A stretch of DNA of 38,783 nt from Planctomycetota bacterium (GCA_020425695.1 JAGQRE010000003.1:32157-70939), one strand, 5' to 3'. Shown: positions 25,549-33,995, counted from the first letter of the stretch. Notes: a model not told the origin generated them from the sequence alone. Numbers and translations are program-made.

Positions 25549-25648
25549 CACAGGCATTCCTGCCTGTGGTTGCGGTGCTAGCACCGCAACAAACGAGTTT
25601 CGAATCGGGCGAGGCTCGCCTCGCCCGCACAGGCAAGAATGCCTGTGC
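25549..25648. repeat. Array of four palindromes between serA and DUF1015
   Basis: Four consecutive stems are seen: CACAGGCA-TTCC-TGCCTGTG (25549-25568); TTGCGGTGC-TA-GCACCGCAA (25570-25589); GGGCGAGGC-TC-GCCTCGCCC (25607-25626); and GCACAGGC-AAGAAT-GCCTGTGC (25627-25648). The outer two are near copies in inverted register. Such clustered spacer palindromes are typical of planctomycete genomes, from general knowledge. It begins 12 bp after the serA stop and ends 21 bp before the DUF1015 start. Confidence 0.75.
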
Positions 25649-25668
25649 CACTTTCGGTGGGAGAGGCC

Positions 25669-26886
25669 ATGCGCATACGTGCTTTTCAAGGGCTTCGCCC
25701 GCCGGTCGACAAAGTCGCGCAGGTGGCTTCGCTGCCCTATGACGTTGTGAATACGCAAGAAGCACGCAAGCTGGCTGAGGGCAACCCGATCAGCATGTTC
25801 CATGTCGTGCGCCCCGACATTGATCTGCCCGACGACACCGACCCGCACGCCGACGCCGTTTACGCCAAGGCCGTCGAGAATTTCAAACGCCTGCAAGGTG
25901 AAGGCGCGCTGGTGCGCGAAGACAAGCCGGTGCTGTACGTCTATCGCCAGCAGATGGGCGACCACGTTCAGCACGGCGTCGTTGGCGTCTGCCACTATCA
26001 GGACTACTTGAACGACCTGATAAAGAAACACGAGAAGACACGCCCCGACAAAGAGGACGACCGCACGCGCATGACCAGTGAACTCAGCGCGAACCCCGGC
26101 CCCGTCTTCCTGACCTATCAGGACAATTTGAAGGTCAGCGCGTTGGTGTCGCACATAACCGCAGGTGCGCCGTTGTTTGACTTCACGCCGGAAGACGGCA
26201 TCCGCCACACCGCCTGGCGCGTCGATGACCCCGACACGCTGGTCGCGGCTTTCGGCGAAGTGCCGTGTTTCTACGTGGCCGACGGGCACCATCGCTCGGC
26301 CAGTGCGGCGCGCGTCGGGGCCGAGCGCGCCAAGGCCAACCCGAATCACACCGGCGACGAGGACTACAACTGGTTCCTGTGCGTGATGTTCCCCGGCAGC
26401 GAACTGAAGATCCTGCCGTACAACCGCATCGTGCACGATTTGAACGGCCAGACGCCGGAGCAACTGCTGGAAGCGCTGCGCGCGATCACAGACGTGCGCG
26501 AAAACGCCGAGCCCTCACCGGACCAACCGGGCGAAGTCAGCATGTATCTGGGCGGCAAGTGGTACGGGCTGAAGTTCGAGCCGGCTGCCGACGCTGACCC
26601 GGTATCGCGCCTTGATGTTCAGATGTTGCAGGACCGAGTTTTAGCGCCCATGCTCGGTATCAACGACCCGCGCACCAGCACACGCATCAGCTTCGCTGGC
26701 GGCATCCGCGGCACGGATTATCTCAAGCAGCAGGTGGATGCAGGCAAGGGCGCCGTGGCGTTCAGCATGGTCCCGGTCACGGTAGAGCAGTTGATGGCCA
26801 TCTCCGACGCCAACCAGATCATGGCCCCAAAAAGCACCTGGTTCGAACCCAAGCTGCGGTCTGGGTTGTTCGTCCATACGTTCTAG
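25669..26886 (+). CDS. DUF1015 family protein
   Basis: A 405-residue protein, normal family length. The ATG at 25669 follows GGGAGAGG; an earlier in-frame ATG (25639) lies in the palindrome array and was rejected. Family signatures are IRAFQGLRPPVDKVAQVASL, LPYDVVNTQEAR, NPISMFHVVRP, and the central FYVADGHHRSASAAR with its conserved DGHHR, then NWFLCVMFPGSELKILPYNR. The biochemical function is unknown; the DGHHR motif resembles ParB/kinase-like nucleotide-binding folds. It sits behind serA and the aminotransferase, an arrangement also known in other phyla, which hints at a role in serine metabolism. Its stop codon shares a CTAG with the convergent DUF1801 gene. Confidence 0.9.
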   Translation: MRIRAFQGLRPPVDKVAQVASLPYDVVNTQEARKLAEGNPISMFHVVRPDIDLPDDTDPHADAVYAKAVENFKRLQGEGALVREDKPVLYVYRQQMGDHVQHGVVGVCHYQDYLNDLIKKHEKTRPDKEDDRTRMTSELSANPGPVFLTYQDNLKVSALVSHITAGAPLFDFTPEDGIRHTAWRVDDPDTLVAAFGEVPCFYVADGHHRSASAARVGAERAKANPNHTGDEDYNWFLCVMFPGSELKILPYNRIVHDLNGQTPEQLLEALRAITDVRENAEPSPDQPGEVSMYLGGKWYGLKFEPAADADPVSRLDVQMLQDRVLAPMLGINDPRTSTRISFAGGIRGTDYLKQQVDAGKGAVAFSMVPVTVEQLMAISDANQIMAPKSTWFEPKLRSGLFVHTF

Positions 26887-27245
26887 CGCGACGGGTCGCC
26901 CTCTGTTTGGTTGAGCTTGATGGCTTGCTTGATGAAATTCTTGAGGGCGGTGGTCGGGATGTTCTTTACGCTTTCGATGCGGACGTGGCGCATCTGTTTG
27001 CCAGTGCCTTCGAGCAGTCCTTTCGGGTCGTCGAGTTCCGCGCCGCGCCAGAAGCCGAAGTTCACATACTTCTTGAAAGCCTTCATGTAGCAGAGCGGCC
27101 CGTTCAGGCTCCAGACCGGTTGCGTCCACTTGATCGCTTCTTCGGCCTTCGGTGCGAACTTGCGGACGAGGGCTGCCAGTGCCAGCACGACGTCTTCAAA
27201 CTCGCCTTGGTTGCTGGCGTACTCTTCGACGGTCTTGGTACTCAT
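26883..27245 (-). CDS. DUF1801 / YdhG-like small protein
   Basis: A 120-residue protein, ATG at 27245. The DUF1801 pattern is clear: TVEEYASNQGEFEDVVLALA at the start, FAPKAEEAIKWTQPVWSLNG, CYMKAFKKYVNFGFWRGAEL and MRHVRIESVKNIP. The fold is shared with iron-chaperone-like YdhG proteins, but the role is not established. It lies downstream of the TatD-type gene on the same strand, separated by a terminator-like hairpin, so it may be its own unit. Confidence 0.88.
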   Translation of the reverse strand: MSTKTVEEYASNQGEFEDVVLALAALVRKFAPKAEEAIKWTQPVWSLNGPLCYMKAFKKYVNFGFWRGAELDDPKGLLEGTGKQMRHVRIESVKNIPTTALKNFIKQAIKLNQTEGDPSR

Positions 27246-27294
27246 GCGGCTGTCTCCTGAATCGTTTGTTCAGCATACGGGTCAGGCCAAAGAG

Positions 27295-27320
27295 CAGCCC
27301 CCGACTTGTGTCGAGGGCTG
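27295..27320 (-). terminator. Hairpin between TatD-type and DUF1801 genes
   Basis: CAGCCC (27295-27300) pairs with GGGCTG (27315-27320). An inner CGAC/GTCG pair closes a TTGT loop with one mismatch between the stems. On the minus strand CTCTTT follows. It lies 46 bp after the TatD-type stop. Confidence 0.5.
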
Positions 27321-27365
27321 ACTTGATGGTGCGCAGCTTGCCTGCGGGCGACGTGAACGCCGCCC

Positions 27366-28208
27366 CTACACCGCGGCGGTTTCTGGTAGGAAGGTGTGTT
27401 TTACTTTGGCCTTCTCTTCGTCGAGCTTGCCGCTTTGGGCGTAGAAGTTGAACGGGTTGTCCCATACGACGCGCTGGATGTCTTCTTCAAGGAAGCCGCG
27501 GCGGCGCAGCTCACCCACTGTCTTGGGCACGTTCAGGCAATCGCTTGGGCCCCAGTCAGCGCTTGAGTTCAACATCATGCGCTCGGTGCCGAACTGCTTC
27601 AGGATGTTACTGGCGCGCTCGGGGCTGAGTTTGGTTACCGGGTAGACGGTGTGGCCTGCCCAGTAGCCGGCTTCCTTGGTGATCGGGATCGTCTCTTCGT
27701 TGTTGTGGTCGATCAGCACAAAGTCCGGGTCCATGCCGACGTCCTGGCAGATGTCGATAATGCGCTTGGTGCCCTTGAACTTCTCGCGGTGCGGGGTGTG
27801 CACCATGATCGGCATCTTGGTCTGCTTCGCGAGGTCGAGCTGCTGGCGCAGGTACTCTTCCTCGGTTTCGGTGTGTGAATCCAGCCCGATTTCGCCGATG
27901 GCCAGGCACAGCGGGTGTTTGACCCACTCCGGCATGATCGCCATGACGTCTTTGTTCACGCGGTCGTCGTTGGCCTCTTTCGGGTTCAGCCCGATGGTGC
28001 AGAAGTGCTTGATGCCGTAATCAGCGGCGCGCGTGACTTCGTAGTCGGTCAGGTGATGGAAGTAGTCAATGTACGTGCCGACGTTCGTTCGCGGCTGGCC
28101 AAGCCAGAAGGCGGGCTCGCAAATGTGGGTGATGCCGGCCGCGGCCATCTTTTCATAGTCATCGGTAACGCGGCTGATCATGTGGATGTGCGGCTCGAAG
28201 ATACGCAT
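27366..28208 (-). CDS. TatD-family metal-dependent hydrolase
   Basis: A 280-residue protein. The ATG at 28208 has GAGAGG upstream and starts the conserved MRIFEPHIHM; 19 further upstream codons are unlikely. Metal ligands of the amidohydrolase barrel are visible: H7 and H9 in PHIH, Glu in LAIGEIGLDSH, His in IMVHTPHREKF, His in VLIDHNNEE, and Asp in SSADWGPSD. Also seen are HICEPAFWLGQPRTN and VVWDNPFNFYAQSG. TatD relatives cleave nucleic acid ends or small esters. This subgroup has a relative in ebo gene clusters, but no other ebo gene is here, so the substrate is open. Its stop codon lies in a GC-rich spacer repeat (27346-27368). Confidence 0.87.
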   Translation of the reverse strand: MRIFEPHIHMISRVTDDYEKMAAAGITHICEPAFWLGQPRTNVGTYIDYFHHLTDYEVTRAADYGIKHFCTIGLNPKEANDDRVNKDVMAIMPEWVKHPLCLAIGEIGLDSHTETEEEYLRQQLDLAKQTKMPIMVHTPHREKFKGTKRIIDICQDVGMDPDFVLIDHNNEETIPITKEAGYWAGHTVYPVTKLSPERASNILKQFGTERMMLNSSADWGPSDCLNVPKTVGELRRRGFLEEDIQRVVWDNPFNFYAQSGKLDEEKAKVKHTFLPETAAV

Positions 28209-28303
28209 GTCTGACCTCTCTTGATTAGCGGGTGTTGCCCCGATCGTAGTCAAGCATTCTGCCATTAAGTACCGGCGGTTTGCAGGTTCTGACGCAAATA
28301 CGC

Positions 28304-29929
28304 CTAGCGTTTGCCCACCATGCGCAGCTTGCCATGGCCTATGTCGGCAATGGCTTTCAGGGAACGGCTGTCGGCCTCACCTATGCCGATGCAGTGAATC
28401 TCGCACTTCCGGAACAGGTTCATACGCAGGAAGTCATCCAGCATGTGGCGCTCGTCTACGTATGGGCCGTAGAAATGCAGCTCGGCGTATTCGCCGCTGT
28501 CGCCGATTTTGCCGCCGGATTCCGGATCACCTGAAACGTCTTCCGTGTCGGCGCTGTCGATGGCGTCCCAGTCTGACCAACTCTGTTTGCCGTCGGACAG
28601 GACGAAGATCGTGTCCGGGCCCTGCGTGAACGTGACCCAGTCAACGTACTCGTAGTCTTTGACCCGCCCCTTGCCCTTGACCTGAAAGGCGCGTTGCAGC
28701 CCGCCGTGCAGGTTGGTCATGCCTCGCAGTGTGGGCTCACCGCCGGCGCCTTTGACCGCCTTGATTGCATCCAGTTCTTCAATCACTTTCTCGATGCGTT
28801 TGCTGGTGGCCTTCTGTACGCCGTCGGATTCTTCAAGCAGATCGGCCTGTGTGCCAAACCAGACGACGGCGAACTCCTCCTCCGGCGTCAGCCTGCGTAG
28901 CGACAGTTTCAGGAACTCGCGGGCGGCGTCGAAGCGGGTGACGATCTTGTCCCAGGGAAGGGCTTCGATCTCCGGGTCGCCTTTGGGGGCAGGCTCCGCT
29001 TTGTCCGGGTCATCGTGCTTCCGGTGCCCCGTGATGGGGTTCTTAAGGTCCTGTTTCTCTTGCTCGGTCAGTGGCGTGAGCATTGAGTCGCTCATGTCGA
29101 TCACGTAGCAGATGCGTGTACCCTCGGCCTGCAAACCCAGAAAATCGGGCTGTGCAAGCGTGCGGCTGGGTACGCGCCCGTTGTCGCCGGCGATCAACTT
29201 CAGCCAAGGCGCGGCTGTCAGCCACGCGCGCTCGGCCTTGAAGATGTCGCGGAACGTCCGTGCGATGACGTAGCGGGTGTGGTCAGGCACGACGTCCTGA
29301 TCCAGCATGCGGGCGAGTTGATTGGCGGGCAGGCGGTAGGCGTCCGTATCGAGCCGGGCTACTTGCGCACGCAGAACAGACATGCAGCTTTCAACCAGCA
29401 CCCAGCGCATTTTGTCGTCCGGCAGGTGGTTCAGCAGATACTGCACCAGCTCAAGATTCTCGGCGTCGAGGCGCGGTGCGAGGGCTTCAACGGCGGCCGC
29501 GCGCAGGAAGATGTTCAGCTCCGGGTCCTTGGCGATCACGGCGACCGCCTTGCTGCCTTGCCATGTCTGGTGGATGGCGAGGGTGCGGTACCACAGCCAC
29601 GCGTCCTCGGGGCGTTTGTGTTTGGCGCGCCAAGCCCCCAGTGCGTCGACGCTGTCTTTGTCGTTGAAGTATCTCGCCGCCAGTGAGGCGCACAGGTACT
29701 GCACCTGATCGCGTGGTTTCTCCGGCTTGGCGTAGTCCTGTGCGAGAAACTCAATGGCACGTATGTCGCGTGTCGCGGCCAGTGCCTCGCGCCCGAGTGT
29801 GCGCTTCCACAGTGACGGGCGTTTCTGCGACGCACGATATTCCGCGACTTTGGCGTCCCAAGAGTCGTCCGCGCCAACGAGCGTGACGACGGCAAGCAGG
29901 ACGAGGCAGGTTGTAACGACGCGTTTCAT
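28304..29929 (-). CDS. Secreted vWA-domain protein with helical N-terminal region (paralog A)
   Basis: A 541-residue protein, ATG at 29929; a TAGACT lies 9 nt upstream and there is no binding site. Signal peptide: MKRVVTTCLVLLAVVTLVGA. Residues ~25-260 are helical and HEAT-like, with WLWYRTLAIHQTWQGSKAVA and FLRAAAVEALAPRLDAENLE. The vWA domain starts near 272 and has an intact MIDAS, D278-M-S280-D-S282 in CYVIDMSDSML, a threonine in LRGMTNLHGGL and an Asp in IFVLSDGKQSW. A charged insert of about 45 residues (284-328) splits the first strand-helix unit after MIDAS. It ends in HGKLRMVGKR. Predicted periplasmic or surface metal-dependent adhesion or assembly protein. It is 81 bp downstream of its paralog, with a hairpin between. 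Confidence 0.85.
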   Translation of the reverse strand: MKRVVTTCLVLLAVVTLVGADDSWDAKVAEYRASQKRPSLWKRTLGREALAATRDIRAIEFLAQDYAKPEKPRDQVQYLCASLAARYFNDKDSVDALGAWRAKHKRPEDAWLWYRTLAIHQTWQGSKAVAVIAKDPELNIFLRAAAVEALAPRLDAENLELVQYLLNHLPDDKMRWVLVESCMSVLRAQVARLDTDAYRLPANQLARMLDQDVVPDHTRYVIARTFRDIFKAERAWLTAAPWLKLIAGDNGRVPSRTLAQPDFLGLQAEGTRICYVIDMSDSMLTPLTEQEKQDLKNPITGHRKHDDPDKAEPAPKGDPEIEALPWDKIVTRFDAAREFLKLSLRRLTPEEEFAVVWFGTQADLLEESDGVQKATSKRIEKVIEELDAIKAVKGAGGEPTLRGMTNLHGGLQRAFQVKGKGRVKDYEYVDWVTFTQGPDTIFVLSDGKQSWSDWDAIDSADTEDVSGDPESGGKIGDSGEYAELHFYGPYVDERHMLDDFLRMNLFRKCEIHCIGIGEADSRSLKAIADIGHGKLRMVGKR

Positions 29930-29938
29930 GCGGGCTCA

Positions 29939-29944
29939 AGTCTA
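29939..29944 (-). promoter_or_regulatory. -10-like TAGACT before vWA paralog A
   Basis: TAGACT is followed by 9 nt and the ATG at 29929, giving a predicted leader of 2-3 nt. No Shine-Dalgarno sequence is seen. It suggests that paralog A can be transcribed independently of paralog B. Confidence 0.35.
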
Positions 29945-29960
29945 GCACGGCAGGAATGCA

Positions 29961-29988
29961 GAAGCCTCCGCGTTTCGGCGGAGGCTTC
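29961..29988 (-). terminator. 11-bp hairpin between the vWA paralogs
   Basis: GAAGCCTCCGC (29961-29971) and GCGGAGGCTTC (29978-29988) pair perfectly around a 6-nt loop, 22 bp after the stop of paralog B. There is no long T-tract, so it is terminator-like by position and stability only. Confidence 0.6.
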
Positions 29989-30010
29989 CGGTGTGCGAAC
30001 AGTATTGCGA

Positions 30011-31702
30011 CTACTTGCCGACCATCTTGACCTGGCCCATGCCCTGCCTGGCGATGCCGGCGAGCAGCCCATAGCTGACCTCACCAATGCCGATGCAGTG
30101 AATCTCGGCCTTGTGGAACAGGTTCATGCGGCGGACGTCGTCGACAATCCACTGCGCCTGGCCCTGACTTTGCCAGTAGCCGTACCATGCCGGGAAGTCG
30201 AGGTTCGGCTGGTCGGCGTGGCGGGTGTTGCTTTCCGGGTCGCCGGTCTGGTCCCACTCTTCGCGGGCGTCAACGCAGTTCCAGTCGTCCCAGGTCGGGT
30301 CGCCGTCGGACAGCACGAAGATCGTGTCAGCACCCGTTGAGAACGTTTCCGGCGCGACGTAGGCGTAGTCCTTCACAGGTGCCTTGCCGGTCAGTTTGAA
30401 CGCCTGGCGGATGCCGCCGTGCAGGTTGGTCTTGCCCTTCAGCGTGCCGTCTTTGCGGTCAGGCGTTGCGGCGCCGGCCTTGATCCGATCAAGCTCTTTG
30501 CAGGTAGCCTCGATGTTGCCCTTGTTGACTGGCGTGAGCCCCTTGGTGGTTTTCAGAGTTTCGTGCGAGTCACCGAACCAGATAACGCAGTAGAACTGGT
30601 CTTCCTGCAGCGAGCGCAGGCTGAGCTTGAGGTACTCGCGGGCCGCGTCGAAGCGGGTTTTGATCTTGTCCCACGGCAACGGATCTTCTTCGGGCTCGTC
30701 TTCCGGCGCTGGCTCTTCGCCGCCGTCAGACTTCCCGCCGCCGCCGGTGACCGGGCCCGTCGGTTTTTTGACCGGCTTCTTGATCTCTTCCTTCTCTTTG
30801 ACGGACATCGGCTTGAGCATCGAGTCCGACATGTCGATCACGTAGACGATGCGCTTGCCGGCCGCCTCGACGCCGACGAACTTGGTGGGCGGTGTGGCCG
30901 GTGCGTACTTGTCGTCGCCGCGTGTTTCCTTGTCCGGGTTCAGCAGGCGGTCAAGCCAGGGTGCGGCGTTTACGAACAGTCTGTCGCCGCCGAAGATCTC
31001 CCTGAAGTACCGCGCCATGATGACCTTGGTGACGTCCTCAGTTTTCTTGTGGTCGATCTGCGGAATCAGCTTGAGTGCCGTCTTGCGGAACTGGTCGCCG
31101 CCGTAGCTGTGGGCTTCTGTGTAGAGGGTCTTGGCGCCAATCGCGAGCATGAGCGCGCGTTCCTCGCCCTTCCACTTGTCAGCCTCGTCCAGCTTGGTTT
31201 CCCACCACGCGAGTAGTTTTTCGCTGCCGACTTCGCACAGTGCCTCAAGGGCCGTGCAGCGCAGGAAAAGGTCTTTGTGTTCCTCGGCTGTCGTGTAAAG
31301 GTCGGCCTCGCCGCCGTTTTCGGCGTGGATGATCTGGCTGCGGTACCACAGCCACGCGTCTTCGGTTTTGTCGTGCTTCTCACGCCAGGCCGTCCAGCCG
31401 GCGTCGAATTCCTGGTCTTTGAAGTACATCGCGCAGATGGTCGTGAGTTGGTACTTCACCTGCGGCTTCGGTTCTTCGGCCTTGGCGTAGCTCTCTGAAA
31501 GGATTTTGAAGGCGCCGGGGTGACCCGAACTGGCGAGCTTCACACGCCCGCGCGTGCGCATTTGTAGTGATGGTCGTTGGATGAATTCGTCGTAGTATTG
31601 TTTTGCAGGGCCGAAATCTTCCGAGTTGGCGATGAAGCCGCCAACGCTGGCCAGAAGAAGGGCGACCGCGGTGATGCGTGTCAGCGTTCTCATATTCCTC
31701 AT
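30011..31702 (-). CDS. Secreted vWA-domain protein with helical N-terminal region (paralog B)
   Basis: 563 residues if started at the ATG at 31702 (GAGGA 5 nt upstream); an ATG three codons later is also possible. Signal peptide: RTLTRITAVALLLASVGGFI. The layout matches paralog A: helical region to ~275 (DAWLWYRSQIIHAENGGEAD, FLRCTALEALCEVGSEKLL), then vWA with MIDAS D290-M-S292-D-S294 in VYVIDMSDSML, KGKTNLHGGIRQAF and IFVLSDGDPTWDDW, ending GMGQVKMVGK. The insert after MIDAS is longer and Pro/Gly/Glu-rich (PVKKPTGPVTGGGGKSDGG, EEPAPEDEPEEDPLPW) and probably flexible. The two genes arose by tandem duplication. Ligand unknown. Confidence 0.85.
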   Translation of the reverse strand: MRNMRTLTRITAVALLLASVGGFIANSEDFGPAKQYYDEFIQRPSLQMRTRGRVKLASSGHPGAFKILSESYAKAEEPKPQVKYQLTTICAMYFKDQEFDAGWTAWREKHDKTEDAWLWYRSQIIHAENGGEADLYTTAEEHKDLFLRCTALEALCEVGSEKLLAWWETKLDEADKWKGEERALMLAIGAKTLYTEAHSYGGDQFRKTALKLIPQIDHKKTEDVTKVIMARYFREIFGGDRLFVNAAPWLDRLLNPDKETRGDDKYAPATPPTKFVGVEAAGKRIVYVIDMSDSMLKPMSVKEKEEIKKPVKKPTGPVTGGGGKSDGGEEPAPEDEPEEDPLPWDKIKTRFDAAREYLKLSLRSLQEDQFYCVIWFGDSHETLKTTKGLTPVNKGNIEATCKELDRIKAGAATPDRKDGTLKGKTNLHGGIRQAFKLTGKAPVKDYAYVAPETFSTGADTIFVLSDGDPTWDDWNCVDAREEWDQTGDPESNTRHADQPNLDFPAWYGYWQSQGQAQWIVDDVRRMNLFHKAEIHCIGIGEVSYGLLAGIARQGMGQVKMVGK

Positions 31703-31971
31703 GATTGTCCTCGTTTGTCCTCTCCCCGGTCCGGCTACGCACGACCGCACCTCATCGGCGGCGTACCCGGTAAATCAGTAAAGCCCAGTCTGTGGATCAA
31801 CCTGATACTAACGATGAGTGGTTCATCCGGTTCGTTGATTGCGCAGAATGACGAAATCGTGACAGATGTAGCCAAGCTTTCCAAAAGCAGGCGCAGGCTG
31901 TAATCGACCACAAAGCCATTCAATGCAATAGTTTAGGTAGAAATTGCGCTTTGGTCGTTAGATTGGACGGC
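31703..31971. other. Divergent spacer between vWA paralog B and rhomboid genes
   Basis: This 269-bp spacer holds no gene that I can support. A 62-codon minus-strand frame (31735-31923) has no binding site or recognisable features. The segment 31840-31970 is more AT-rich than the surroundings and probably carries the promoters of both genes. No perfect hairpin was noticed. Confidence 0.4.
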
Positions 31972-32829
31972 ATGTTGATTCCGGCGAACATTCGGCTGCG
32001 TGGATTGATCTGGCCATCGGCCACGATTGCGCTGATTTTGTGCAACGTGCTGATGTTCGTCGGGCAGCAGTTCATGAGCCCGGGCTTTCAGGTCCGCCTC
32101 ATGCTGCGCCCGGACCGGATCGACCCGATCGCGTGGCTCACCAGCATGTTCATGCACGCGGACTGGATTCACCTGATCGGCAACATGATCTTTTTGTGGA
32201 CCTTCGGCATGTACCTGGAAACGCGCCTGGGCTGGCAGCGCCTGCTTGTGCTGTATTTGCTGAGTGGCGTAGGTGCGGGGCTGACCTTCCTGGCGATCCA
32301 CTGGGGCGGCGATGTGCCGTCGCTAGGCGCGTCCGGCGCGATTGCTGGTTTGATGGGGCTGTGTGTGGTGGCGGCGCCTCTGGGGAAGCTGCGCTTGTTG
32401 CCGATGCACCCGGCGTTGCTGATTCTGGCCGCGCTGCCCGGGCGGCGCTTTGAGTTCGTGATGCCGCTCATCGCGTGGGTAGGCCTGTGGGTCTTTTCGC
32501 AGGTCATGTACGCATGGGCCGGCATTGATGGGATCGCGTTTGCCGCGCACTTCGGCGGCATCGGACTGGGGATTCTGATCGGTCTGGCGATGCGGGCGAA
32601 GGTGGTTCCAGAGTTCGAGTTTGAAGGACCCGCCACGGAACATGAACAACAGACACAGCAACGCAAGCGCTTCATGCAAACCGTAGCCTCGGCGTGGGCC
32701 ATGCGAACGAAGAAGAAGGAAGCGCCGGTCGATTATCACAGCCCACGAAAGCCAAACTTTGACGATGCGCTCAGAAGACTGGACATGCCCGTCGCCCAAT
32801 CAGAAATATGGGACGACGGTCAAGACTGA
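31972..32829 (+). CDS. Rhomboid-family intramembrane serine protease
   Basis: A 285-residue protein. The ATG at 31972 is chosen over a TTG 21 nt earlier. Six or more membrane helices are seen. Catalytic elements: S121 in LGASGAIAGLMG, H193 in AAHFGGIGLG, and the oxyanion Asn71 in HLIGNMIFLWTFG after H62ADWIH. The L1 loop is FQVRLMLRPDRIDPIAWLTS. The C-terminal ~75 residues are a soluble, charged tail (EHEQQTQQRKR, RTKKKEAPVDYH) after the last helix. It cleaves membrane proteins within the bilayer; substrates are unknown. Divergent from the vWA pair. Confidence 0.93.
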   Translation: MLIPANIRLRGLIWPSATIALILCNVLMFVGQQFMSPGFQVRLMLRPDRIDPIAWLTSMFMHADWIHLIGNMIFLWTFGMYLETRLGWQRLLVLYLLSGVGAGLTFLAIHWGGDVPSLGASGAIAGLMGLCVVAAPLGKLRLLPMHPALLILAALPGRRFEFVMPLIAWVGLWVFSQVMYAWAGIDGIAFAAHFGGIGLGILIGLAMRAKVVPEFEFEGPATEHEQQTQQRKRFMQTVASAWAMRTKKKEAPVDYHSPRKPNFDDALRRLDMPVAQSEIWDDGQD

Positions 32830-32900
32830 ACATATGGGCGTGGTGCTTTTACGCGAAGAAGCGAAGGAAAAGCCGGAGCCCGCGAAGCGGTGTTAGGCAT

Positions 32901-33164
32901 CTATTGCCCAGTAATCCAACCGAACACTGCCTGAAACTCTTTGAAGCAGTTCTCGCAGACCCAATAATAGTTGTCTTCAGTTGCGTAACCCCGCTGTAGA
33001 TCGCTTTGATGTAAGGAGAACTTGACCATGCAAAATTCGCAATGGTCGTGGTCCCAACCCTCTCTGTAGGGCTTGTAAGTCTGACGTGACCAGCGGCGGC
33101 CTTTCAGATATTTTTCTTGGTTGCGCCTGCGCCAGTCATTTTCGCTGGGTGTGTGTTCGTTCAT
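32901..33164 (-). CDS. Small zinc-ribbon-like protein
   Basis: An 87-residue protein, ATG at 33164 with GAGG about 10 nt upstream. Two Cys pairs, CEFC and CENC, about 26 residues apart, suggest a zinc ribbon, with a His-rich lead (WDHDHCEFC). The rest is basic and aromatic (RRRNQEKYLKGRRWSRQTYK, YYWVCENCFKEFQAVFGW). No family name comes to mind. It starts 18 nt after the stop of the outer-membrane-type gene and may be co-transcribed. Nucleic-acid or protein binding is possible; no enzyme motif is seen. Confidence 0.7.
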   Translation of the reverse strand: MNEHTPSENDWRRRNQEKYLKGRRWSRQTYKPYREGWDHDHCEFCMVKFSLHQSDLQRGYATEDNYYWVCENCFKEFQAVFGWITGQ

Positions 33165-33182
33165 CTTGATTTGGCCTCGTAC

Positions 33183-33995
33183 CTAATAGGCCGGGCCGCG
33201 GAAGGGTGACCAGAAGAACGTTCGCAGGTTGCCGAACTGGAAGCTGAAGCCGAGTGTAAAGCCCTGCGTGCTGAAGTTGCTGCCGTCCACGTTCATCCAG
33301 CGCCAGCCGCCCGTGATCAGCAAATGCCGGAACACCTGCACGTGCAGGCGCACGCCGAACTCGTTTACGCCGGTGCCATCAAAGAACTGCGCCCTGGAAA
33401 CATAGCCCTCAACTTCAAGAGGCCAGATTGGGTAGATGCTCGCACTGGCGCGGTAGCTGGGCCCGAGACGCGAGATGCCCCGGGTTTCGTCGAAGCCCGC
33501 CAGCCCAATAGCAAAATCCACATAGCCGAATTGCCAGACCGGAAGCGTCAGCCCGATGTGACCCCGCGCGTCCGTGACCCCCGCCCAGTCTTTCACTTTT
33601 CGGCTGCCGAAGTAGCTGTGGCGGTCCGTGCGTGCGAGTTGCGTGAAACTGACATCCACCAGAAACAGCCCCATGCGCGCGCGCATACCGCCCGAGACAC
33701 CGCGCCAGCCGTTGGGCGTCAGCCAGATCTCATTGTGGAAGTCGAACCAGATGTCGCGGGCAACAAGGTCGTCCTGCGTGTCGATGCCGAAGGGGCCGTC
33801 ATAATAAGGATACGGCCCGCGGTTGGCCCAAAGCCCCCACGGGGTCTTGATGTCGATCTGCGGCTCGCTGCCGTCGTCGGCCGTGGGGTCGCCGTCACTC
33901 TGCCCGAACTCGATGCGGGTGTCCGGGAACTCAACGCCGTGCAACGCCGCGCAAGCGGTGCAGACAAGACAGAGCATCAGGGCGCGAAGAATCAT
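33183..33995 (-). CDS. Predicted outer-membrane beta-barrel protein
   Basis: A 270-residue protein. The ATG at 33995 is chosen because a signal peptide begins there (MILRALMLCLVCTACAALHG) and a TATACT lies 9 nt upstream; longer in-frame sequence runs back into the divergent queE region. After a short acidic linker (QSDGDPTADDGSEP), alternating aromatic strands follow to the C-terminus: FDFHNEIWLTPNGWRGVSGG, MRARMGLFLVDVSFTQLAR, GHIGLTLPVWQFGYVDFAIG and FTLGFSFQFGNLRTFFW. These are typical of small outer-membrane barrels. No porin family is recognised. The protein ends in RGPAY and not in the usual terminal Phe. Confidence 0.7.
   Translation of the reverse strand: MILRALMLCLVCTACAALHGVEFPDTRIEFGQSDGDPTADDGSEPQIDIKTPWGLWANRGPYPYYDGPFGIDTQDDLVARDIWFDFHNEIWLTPNGWRGVSGGMRARMGLFLVDVSFTQLARTDRHSYFGSRKVKDWAGVTDARGHIGLTLPVWQFGYVDFAIGLAGFDETRGISRLGPSYRASASIYPIWPLEVEGYVSRAQFFDGTGVNEFGVRLHVQVFRHLLITGGWRWMNVDGSNFSTQGFTLGFSFQFGNLRTFFWSPFRGPAY

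Noticed and set aside
25534..26463. Long minus-strand ORF opposite DUF1015
   Set aside because: It is the antisense shadow of DUF1015, and its tail is a translation of the palindrome array.
27366..28208. TatD-type gene as part of an ebo cluster
   Set aside because: No other ebo-type gene is present within the window.
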